NCBI GenBank assembly: GCA_003136795.1
Contig: PLDP01000095.1
Location: forward strand, 2,924 to 8,044
Source of the DNA: Actinomycetota bacterium
GTDB lineage: Bacteria; Actinomycetota; Thermoleophilia; Gaiellales; Gaiellaceae
Reading direction: 5' to 3'
DNA length: 5,121 nucleotides
How positions within the stretch are numbered: the first letter of the stretch is position 1; every line of letters starts with the position of its first letter. The notes beneath the pieces were generated by a model that saw only the letters and a program-made list of their open reading frames with translations, did not search any database and was not told the DNA's origin. Of the stretch, positions 1-5,121 are shown piece after piece. The position numbers and the translations under genes are program-made.

Positions 1-1215
<1,215 letters not shown>

Positions 1216-1238
1216 GCGCCCGATCGTAGCGAGGAGGT

Positions 1239-1562
1239 CTACCCTCGCAGGGTGGCGCGCAGCTGTTCGAGGAACGGGCGGCGTGGCGGCGCGAGGAAGC
1301 CGGCGAGCCTCGCCGCTTCCTCTTCGGTCAGCGAGACGGCCGCGTCCGCCGAGTCGACGTTCCAGATGCTGAAGCGAACCTGGGGCACGGTCTCCTCGTC
1401 GCCGAAGTAGCGCGAGACCCGCAGCGCCTTGGCCTGGTCGCCGCCGACGGCGGGATGCGGCGCGAAGAACTCGACGAGCTTGCGCCGCTGCGGCAACGCG
1501 CACCAGGGGCAGTAGCGGAACCTGTTCTCAACACCGTTCCCGCAGTGGCGGCATGTGTGCAC
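1239..1562 (-). CDS. Small zinc-ribbon protein of unknown function
   Basis: This 107-residue protein begins with a four-cysteine zinc ribbon: C4-x2-C7 and C18-x2-C21, the second pair in RYCPWC. The remainder (about residues 25-107) is a soluble mixed domain with a strand-like stretch, VPQVRFSIWNV, followed by a helix rich in Glu and Ala. There is no signal peptide or membrane segment. I do not recognise the C-terminal part. The ribbon could bind nucleic acid or protein, but nothing here decides which. Start: GTG at 1562, three codons before the first cysteine. The only purine-rich candidate, GAGGG, is too far upstream to be a good ribosome-binding site. It lies 31 nt after truA and 23 nt before the HAD gene in the same direction, so it is probably co-transcribed with both. 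The intact CxxC pairs, conserved direction and tight spacing argue that it is real. Confidence 0.75.
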   Translation of the reverse strand: MHTCRHCGNGVENRFRYCPWCALPQRRKLVEFFAPHPAVGGDQAKALRVSRYFGDEETVPQVRFSIWNVDSADAAVSLTEEEAARLAGFLAPPRRPFLEQLRATLRG

Positions 1563-1593
1563 CCGCCGATTCTCTGCCCTCGCGGGACGGACT

Positions 1594-2346
1594 TCAACTG
1601 CCGGGGTCAGACCCCGGCGTGTCTCGATAGGACACGCGCGTGAGGTAGAGGCCGTACGGTGGGGCCGTGACGCCCGCATCGCTGCGGGGGCGGCCCTCGA
1701 GCAGCGGGGCGAGGTCGCGGCCCTCGAGCATCGAGCCGACGAGCGTGCGCACCATGTGGCGCAGGAACGAGTCGGCGGTGATCTCGAAGGCGACCACGCC
1801 CTCGCTGAGCTCGACCCACTGCGCGCTCTCGACCGTTCGCGCGAACCCGCGGTGCTGCGTCTCGGTGGGCGTGAACGCACGGAAGTCGTGCTCGCCCACG
1901 AGCGACTGCGCGTTCGCGTTCAATGCAGCCAGGTCGAGCTCCCGCGGCCACCAGACCGACCGCCTCGCCTCGAACACCGAGCGCACCCGCCGGCGCCAGA
2001 TGCGATAGCGATACGACCTCGACCGCGCGTCGAAGCGGGCGTGGAACCCGTCGGCCGCCGCCTCGACGCGCGTGACGGCGACATCGTCCGGCAGCACCGT
2101 GTTCAGCGCCTCTACGGCCCGGTCGACCGGCGGGCCGCCGAGCACGTCCACCGAGACGACGTTCGCGAGCGCGTGCACGCCCGTATCGGTGCGCCCGGCG
2201 ACGATCAGCTCGTTGAACGTCCCGTACAGCTCGCCGACCGCGCGCCGCAGCTCACCCTCGATGGTGCGCGCGCCGGGCTGCCTCGCCCAGCCGCGAAAGC
2301 CCGTGCCGTCATACTCGATCTGTAGCTTCAGCTTCACGTCAGGCAA
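1594..2346 (-). CDS. truA: tRNA pseudouridine(38-40) synthase TruA
   Basis: TruA isomerises uridines 38, 39 and 40 in the anticodon stem-loop of tRNAs to pseudouridine. The 250-residue product has the family signature throughout: [11 protein letters not shown] at 10-20, A-G-R-T-D54-T-G-V-H-A with D54 as catalytic aspartate, the SYRYRI block holding the conserved tyrosine (112-114), GEHDFRAF at 151-158 and FLRHMVR at 194-200, ending in [13 protein letters not shown]. Length is normal. The start is ambiguous. TTG at 2346 gives MPDVKLKL, while GTG at 2337 gives [11 protein letters not shown], which matches the usual short N-terminus as well. Neither has a convincing Shine-Dalgarno. The TTG lies inside a palindromic operator-like site. 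The last residues, about D242-S250, go beyond the conserved fold and are encoded by a GC-rich palindrome. truA often follows rplQ directly; here an inverted gene separates them, so truA needs its own promoter. Confidence 0.95.
   Translation of the reverse strand: MPDVKLKLQIEYDGTGFRGWARQPGARTIEGELRRAVGELYGTFNELIVAGRTDTGVHALANVVSVDVLGGPPVDRAVEALNTVLPDDVAVTRVEAAADGFHARFDARSRSYRYRIWRRRVRSVFEARRSVWWPRELDLAALNANAQSLVGEHDFRAFTPTETQHRGFARTVESAQWVELSEGVVAFEITADSFLRHMVRTLVGSMLEGRDLAPLLEGRPRSDAGVTAPPYGLYLTRVSYRDTPGSDPGS
1600..1618. repeat. Perfect GC-rich palindrome at the 3' end of truA
   Basis: GCCGGGGTCAGACCCCGGC is a 19-nt palindrome with 9-bp arms around a single A. As RNA it would form an 8-bp stem with a 3-nt loop. 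It encodes TruA residues 244-249 (PGSDPG) and ends 4 nt before the stop codon. No T-run follows on either strand, so it is not a classical intrinsic terminator. It resembles the short dispersed palindromes (REP/RAYT-type units) found in many genomes near gene ends, but no second copy is in the window. Confidence 0.6.
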
Positions 2347-2353
2347 GCCTGAC
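2338..2353. promoter_or_regulatory. Candidate metalloregulator operator, box 1
   Basis: GTCAGGCAAGCCTGAC is a palindrome with 7-bp arms around AA. Its core, TCAGGCAAGCCTGA (2339-2352), fits T-N-AGG-N4-CCT-N-A, a form close to DtxR/IdeR/SirR-type sites such as TTAGGnnnnCCTAA. It covers the TTG start of truA and lies upstream of the VIT-like gene. Centre to centre it is 23 bp from box 2. The palindrome is seen directly; the regulator family is inferred. Confidence 0.5.
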
Positions 2354-2361
2354 GGTTCTTG

Positions 2362-2375
2362 TAAGGTTTGCCTGA
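2362..2375. promoter_or_regulatory. Candidate metalloregulator operator, box 2
   Basis: TAAGGTTTGCCTGA repeats the T-N-AGG-N4-CCT-N-A pattern of box 1, but as an imperfect palindrome. Its centre is about 48 bp upstream of the ATG of the VIT-like gene, which is also its proposed transcription start. That is just beyond the -35 region, a position more typical of an activator than of a blocking repressor. Confidence 0.5.
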
Positions 2376-2402
2376 TGCTCTAGTCACTTGGCAGCTATCA
2401 GT

Positions 2403-2408
2403 TATACT
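2403..2408 (+). promoter_or_regulatory. -10 box of a probable leaderless promoter for the VIT-like gene
   Basis: TATACT lies 8 nt before the ATG at 2417, so transcription would begin at or next to the A of the start codon. No Shine-Dalgarno-like purine run precedes that ATG. No good -35 hexamer is found at 16-18 nt spacing (the sequence there is around CTAGTC), which fits dependence on an activator. On the minus strand the overlapping TATAAC (2401-2406) could be a weak divergent -10 for truA. Confidence 0.5.
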
Positions 2409-2416
2409 ACGGTTCG

Positions 2417-2893
2417 ATGTCCGATGAGCACCATTTTCTCCTGCAGCGCGTCCAGCCGGCGATGGTCGGCCTGATCGACGGTTCGCTCTCGACTCTCGCA
2501 CCCATCTTCGGCATCGCGTTCTACACGCACAGGCCGCACGCCGCGTTCATCGCGGGCCTCGCCACCGCGATCGGCGCGGGAATCTCGATGGCCTACAGCG
2601 AGGGCCTCTCGGACACCGGTGAGCTCACAGGGCGCGGCAGCCCCGTCACGCGCGGCTCAATCACCGGCATCGGCACGTTCGTGGGCGGGATCCTGCATAC
2701 GCTGCCGTTCCTGATCCCGAACTACCACGCGGCCGTGCTGACGGCGGCGATCGTCGTCGGCTTCGAGCTCGTCGGCCTAGCGGTGATCCGCTGGAAGTTC
2801 TTCGAGACGAGCTTCCCGAAGTCGCTACTGAATCTCGTCGTCGGCGGCGCTGTCATCGCCGTCGTCGGTGCTCTCATCGGCTCCGCCGGCTGA
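2417..2893 (+). CDS. Compact VIT1/CCC1-like membrane protein, putative Fe2+/Mn2+ transporter
   Basis: This 158-residue integral membrane protein has five predicted helices: about 15-36, 41-62, 81-102, 104-126 and 136-156. That is the VIT1/CCC1 topology; members of this family move Fe2+ or Mn2+ out of the cytosol by proton exchange. Family-like features are the DG-S motif in helix 1 (D21-G22-S23, in [10 protein letters not shown]), the M58-x3-E62 motif ending helix 2 (ISMAYSEG), and the LPFLIP turn after helix 3. D21 and M58 correspond to the ion-path Asp and Met of plant VIT1. The cytoplasmic loop between helices 2 and 3 is only about 20 residues (61-80), so the glutamate-rich three-helix metal-binding domain of full-length proteins (about 230-250 residues) is missing. 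A buried E117 in helix 4 is notable. The start is ATG at 2417, apparently leaderless. It is the only plus-strand gene, convergent with rplQ and overlapping it by 69 nt. The family call rests on motifs and topology, so a distant relative with another substrate is possible. Confidence 0.72.
   Translation: MSDEHHFLLQRVQPAMVGLIDGSLSTLAPIFGIAFYTHRPHAAFIAGLATAIGAGISMAYSEGLSDTGELTGRGSPVTRGSITGIGTFVGGILHTLPFLIPNYHAAVLTAAIVVGFELVGLAVIRWKFFETSFPKSLLNLVVGGAVIAVVGALIGSAG
2825..2893. other. In-register convergent overlap of rplQ and the VIT-like gene
   Basis: The stop codons point past each other: rplQ ends at 2825 and the VIT-like gene at 2893, so 69 bp code on both strands. The two frames share codon boundaries, so each codon is the exact reverse complement of one in the other gene. 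GTC(Val) faces GAC(Asp), ATC(Ile) faces GAT(Asp), CTC(Leu) faces GAG(Glu) and GGC(Gly) faces GCC(Ala). The hydrophobic fifth helix is thereby antisense to the acidic L17 tail. No intrinsic terminator is visible for either gene. Confidence 0.9.
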
Positions 2894-3343
2894 GTCGTCC
2901 TCCGCGGCCGGCTCCGGCTCCTCCACCACTGCAACGGGCTCTGCAACAGGCTCTGGCGTGCGCTCTTCGCGTTGGGTCGCGACGTACTCCTCGTCGACGA
3001 GCTCGAGGTAGGCCATCTCGGCGGCGTCGCCCTGGCGCGGGCCGATCTTCACGATCCGCGTGTAGCCGCCCGGACGATCCTTGAAGAGCGGTGCGACGTC
3101 CGCGAAGAGCTTGTGCACCACATCGCGCGAGCGCAGGAACGCCGTCGCCTGCCGGCGGGCGTGCAGGTCGCCGCGCCGGCCGAGCGTGATCATCTGCTCG
3201 GCGATCGGCTTGACGGCCTTCGCCTTGGTGACGGTCGTCTTGATCCGGCCGTGCTCGATCAGCGCACCCGCAAGGTTCGAGTAGAGCGCCTTGCGGTGCG
3301 CCGAATCACGGCCGAGCTTCTTTCCTGAGCGCGCGTGACGCAA
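2825..3343 (-). CDS. rplQ: 50S ribosomal protein L17 with acidic C-terminal extension
   Basis: L17 is a large-subunit protein bound to 23S rRNA near the exit-tunnel side of the 50S subunit. The 172-residue product opens with the family signature (M)[12 protein letters not shown], then [24 protein letters not shown], and the conserved domain ends near YLELVDEE (residues 112-119). From about residue 120 a tail of some 50 residues is dominated by Pro/Glu/Val and then Asp/Ser/Ala/Glu. Long acidic tails are common on actinobacterial L17, whereas E. coli L17 has 127 residues. The start is TTG at 3343, fixed by the conserved RHARSGKK and located one base past the rpoA stop. GGAG lies 4 nt upstream within the last rpoA codons, so coupling to rpoA is likely. 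The last 22 codons plus stop are antisense to the final helix of the VIT-like gene. Confidence 0.97.
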   Translation of the reverse strand: MRHARSGKKLGRDSAHRKALYSNLAGALIEHGRIKTTVTKAKAVKPIAEQMITLGRRGDLHARRQATAFLRSRDVVHKLFADVAPLFKDRPGGYTRIVKIGPRQGDAAEMAYLELVDEEYVATQREERTPEPVAEPVAVVEEPEPAAEDDSAGGADESTDDGDDSAADDEIQ

Positions 3344-3344
3344 G

Positions 3345-4334
3345 CTACTCCGCGCCGTTCCCGCCGCCGCGCAGGTTGAGACCGTGCTGCTGCAGCGTTT
3401 CCTTGACCTCTTCGATCGACTTCTTGCCGAAGTTCGGGATCGCGGCGAGCTCCGACTCCGACTTGGTGACGAGATCGCCGATCGTCTCGATGCCGACGCG
3501 CTTGAGGCAGTTGTACGAGCGGACACCGAGCTCGAGCTCCTCGATCGGGAAGTTCTCCATCCCGCCCGCGAGCGAGACGCCCGCCGAGTCGCCGCCGCCG
3601 TCGGACGACGCGGTGGCCGACTCGCCGTAACCCTCGATCTTCTCCAGGTCGGTGAAGATCGCCAGCTGGCGGATCAGGATTTCCGCGCCCTGCGCGATCG
3701 CGTCCTTCGGATCGATCGAGCCGTTCGTGGTGACGTCGAGGATGAGCTTGTCGTAGTCGGTGCGCTGCCCGACGCGCGCCGCTTCCACGTCGTAGGCGAC
3801 GCGGTTGATCGGCGAGAACATCGAGTCGACCGGGATGACACCGATCGTGTGCGCCTGGCCGCGGTTGCCCTCGGCCGGCACGTAGCCGCGTCCGCGGCCG
3901 ATCGTCAGCGTCACCTCGAGGCGGCCCTTCGACGAGAGGTTCGCGATCTCGAGCTCCGGGTTGAGGATCTCGAGGTCGGCGGGCGCCTCGATGTCGGCGG
4001 CGGTGACGATGCCCTCACCGCGCTTGGTCAGGCGCACCTCCACCTCCGGCGACTCGCCGTGCAGGATGCAGACGAGCTGCTTCAGGTTCAGGATGATGTC
4101 GGTCACGTCCTCGCGGACGCCCGGAAGCGTCGTGAACTCGTGCGCGACGCCCTCGATCTTCACCGAGGTGACCGCAGCGCCCTCCAGCGAGGAGAGCAGC
4201 ACACGGCGCAGCGAGTTGCCGAACGTGTAGCCGAAGCCGCGATCGAGCGGCTCGATCACGAAGACACCACGGTTCTCGTTCACTTCCTCGTGCGTGATCT
4301 TCGGCATCTGGAAATCTGTCGCGCGTACTGCCAC
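3345..4334 (-). CDS. rpoA: DNA-directed RNA polymerase subunit alpha
   Basis: Alpha dimerises to nucleate RNA polymerase assembly, and its C-terminal domain contacts UP-element DNA and activators. The 329 residues equal the length of E. coli alpha. The N-terminal domain (about 20-235) has [38 protein letters not shown], the dimer and beta-contact core. The C-terminal domain (about 262-323) keeps the DNA-binding set R272, N275, C276, G303, K305, S306 and E309, at a constant offset of 7 from the E. coli residues. The linker (about 236-260) is rich in Gly, Ser, Ala and Asp. Start: GTG at 4334, with AAAGGA 5 nt upstream; the ATG at 4307, giving 320 residues, has no Shine-Dalgarno and is less likely. 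It lies 23 nt after rpsD and 1 nt before rplQ. Confidence 0.98.
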   Translation of the reverse strand: MAVRATDFQMPKITHEEVNENRGVFVIEPLDRGFGYTFGNSLRRVLLSSLEGAAVTSVKIEGVAHEFTTLPGVREDVTDIILNLKQLVCILHGESPEVEVRLTKRGEGIVTAADIEAPADLEILNPELEIANLSSKGRLEVTLTIGRGRGYVPAEGNRGQAHTIGVIPVDSMFSPINRVAYDVEAARVGQRTDYDKLILDVTTNGSIDPKDAIAQGAEILIRQLAIFTDLEKIEGYGESATASSDGGGDSAGVSLAGGMENFPIEELELGVRSYNCLKRVGIETIGDLVTKSESELAAIPNFGKKSIEEVKETLQQHGLNLRGGGNGAE

Positions 4335-4339
4335 TTGTG

Positions 4340-4345
4340 TCCTTT
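4340..4345 (-). promoter_or_regulatory. Ribosome-binding site that decides the rpoA start
   Basis: AAAGGA on the minus strand is separated by 5 nt from the GTG at 4334, in the 23-nt rpsD-rpoA gap. It favours this GTG over the ATG nine codons downstream, which lacks such a site. Confidence 0.65.
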
Positions 4346-4357
4346 CTCTTGCGAGCG

Positions 4358-4978
4358 CTACTTGCTGTAGAGCTCGACGATCAGCTGTTCGGAAACCGGG
4401 GTGTCGATCTCGGCACGCTCCGGCCACTTCAAGACGGTCCCGCTGAGCCCGTCGTGATCTGCCTGCAGCCACGGGGCGACGGCGGCGGTCAGGTCGGTCG
4501 CGTCGCGGACGATCTGCTCCGCGCCGGACCCGGTCTTCAGGGAGACCATGTCGTCGGGCTTGACCTGGTAGCTCGGGATGTTCACACGGCGGCCGTTCAC
4601 GGAGAAGTGCCCGTGGCGGACAAGCTGGCGCGCCTGGGCGCGCGACGCCGCGAAGCCGAGGCGGTAGACGACGTTGTCGAGGCGAGTCTCGAGCATGCGC
4701 AGCAGGTTGTCGCCCGTGATGCCACCCTGCTTGTTCGCCTTCTCGTAGTACGTGCGGAACTGCGTCTCGAGGAGGCCGTAGTAGCGGCGCGCCTTCTGCT
4801 TCTCGCGCAGCTGCAACAGGTACTCGCTCTGCTTGATGCGGCCGCGGCCATGCTCACCCGGCGGATACGAGCGGCGCTCGATGGCGCACTTCTCGGTCAG
4901 GCAGCGCTCGCCCTTGAGGAAGAGCTTGATGCCCTCCCGGCGGCACTGCTTGCACTTCGGTGAACGATCGCGAGCCAC
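4358..4978 (-). CDS. rpsD: 30S ribosomal protein S4, zinc-binding (C+) form
   Basis: S4 is a primary 16S rRNA-binding protein that starts assembly of the 30S body; in several bacteria it also represses its own operon, though no target structure is visible here. The 206-residue product has the N-terminal four-cysteine set C9-x2-C12 and C26-x4-C31, at the same positions as zinc-binding Thermus S4, so this is the C+ paralogue. [12 protein letters not shown] (57-68) follows, then the S4 RNA-binding domain (about 95-155) with [22 protein letters not shown] and [15 protein letters not shown], and the conserved end [13 protein letters not shown]. The start is GTG at 4978, whose first base is the last base of the rpsK stop codon; GGAGG lies 8 nt upstream within rpsK. 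Translational coupling to rpsK is therefore likely. Confidence 0.98.
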   Translation of the reverse strand: MARDRSPKCKQCRREGIKLFLKGERCLTEKCAIERRSYPPGEHGRGRIKQSEYLLQLREKQKARRYYGLLETQFRTYYEKANKQGGITGDNLLRMLETRLDNVVYRLGFAASRAQARQLVRHGHFSVNGRRVNIPSYQVKPDDMVSLKTGSGAEQIVRDATDLTAAVAPWLQADHDGLSGTVLKWPERAEIDTPVSEQLIVELYSK

Positions 4979-5121
4979 TACACACGCCTCCGCTTCTTCT
5001 GGCGGACGCCGTTGTGTGCCTGCGGCGAGACGTCCTTCACTCCGAGAATCTCCAGCCCGGCCGCCTGCAGCGAGCGGATCGCCGTCTCACGGCCGGAGCC
5101 CGGCCCCTTGACGAACACTTC
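4978..5121 (-). CDS. rpsK: 30S ribosomal protein S11, C-terminal 47 residues (gene enters from the right edge)
   Basis: S11 binds 16S rRNA on the 30S platform near the decoding region. Only the C-terminal part of the protein (about 120-135 residues in full) is in the window. It shows the family block [25 protein letters not shown] followed by the diagnostic basic end, [12 protein letters not shown]. Its stop TAG at 4980-4978 overlaps the rpsD start by one base. The order rpsK-rpsD-rpoA-rplQ is the conserved alpha operon. Confidence 0.97.
   Translation of the reverse strand, partial: EVFVKGPGSGRETAIRSLQAAGLEILGVKDVSPQAHNGVRQKKRRRV
4987..4991 (-). promoter_or_regulatory. Ribosome-binding site of rpsD inside rpsK
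   Basis: GGAGG on the minus strand lies within the Arg codons near the end of rpsK, 8 nt before the rpsD GTG. The rpsK stop TAG and the rpsD GTG share a G (TAGTG), a typical stop-restart arrangement. Confidence 0.7.

Noticed and set aside
1600..1618. Palindrome at the truA end as an intrinsic terminator
   Set aside because: There is no T-run after the stem on either strand, and it lies within coding sequence with the next gene only 31 nt beyond the stop. A repeat element is the better reading.
1619..1635. Second small inverted repeat, GTGTC and GACAC arms with a 7-nt loop, next to the truA palindrome
   Set aside because: The arms are only 5 bp, within conserved truA coding sequence, and expected by chance.
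2924..2957. Short direct repeat of GCAAC(G/A)GGCTCTG
   Set aside because: It is the antisense of repeated Glu-Pro-Val codons in the low-complexity L17 tail, so it reflects protein composition rather than a DNA element.
3915..3926. Another AGG-N4-CCT match inside rpoA (AGGCGGCCCT)
   Set aside because: It lacks the outer T and A of the two upstream boxes and is inside coding sequence; one such match is expected by chance in this length.
3384..4370. Long plus-strand open frame of 328 codons opposite rpoA
   Set aside because: It is antisense to a clear rpoA with every key residue conserved. Its product is a low-complexity run of Arg, Asp, Val and Leu, typical of a shadow frame in GC-rich coding DNA.
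4337..4963. Plus-strand open frame of 208 codons opposite rpsD
   Set aside because: Shadow of rpsD; no recognisable domain and strongly Leu/Ala/Arg-biased.

Overview
This is a GC-rich bacterial chromosomal window in which all but one of the genes run on the minus strand. Read in the direction of transcription (high to low coordinates) it holds the end of the ribosomal alpha operon, rpsK (3' part) - rpsD - rpoA - rplQ, then truA, a small zinc-ribbon protein, a HAD-family phosphatase and the first 199 codons of ligA. The protein sequences look actinobacterial. A deep lineage such as Thermoleophilia is my best guess, from the GTG/TTG starts, the acidic L17 tail and the general flavour of RpoA, TruA and S4. 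That placement is inference from memory, not a computed result.

Right part (2825-5121): translation and transcription core genes, packed tightly. The rpsK stop overlaps the rpsD GTG by one base, rpoA follows after 23 nt, and rplQ starts one base after the rpoA stop. Ribosome-binding sites for rpsD and rplQ lie inside the preceding gene, so translational coupling is likely.

Middle (2338-2893): the accessory-looking part. A single plus-strand gene encodes a compact five-helix membrane protein resembling the VIT1/CCC1 iron/manganese transporter family. It sits between rplQ and truA, which are adjacent in many bacteria. Upstream lie two tandem palindromic boxes of the form T-N-AGG-N4-CCT-N-A, resembling DtxR/IdeR/SirR-type metalloregulator sites, and a TATACT -10 box placed for a leaderless transcript. 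The gene's last 22 sense codons and stop lie, in exact codon register, opposite the acidic C-terminal tail of ribosomal protein L17.

Left part (1-2346): truA, zinc ribbon, HAD phosphatase and ligA are all co-directional, with gaps of 31 and 23 nt and one 14-nt overlap, so they could form one transcript covering tRNA modification and DNA joining. A perfect 9-bp-arm palindrome lies in the last codons of truA.

Every minus-strand gene whose start is in the window appears to begin with GTG or TTG. The most interesting unit is the candidate metal-regulated VIT-like gene. No stretch over 300 bases lacks a gene, and I see no RNA genes, CRISPR arrays or insertion sequences.
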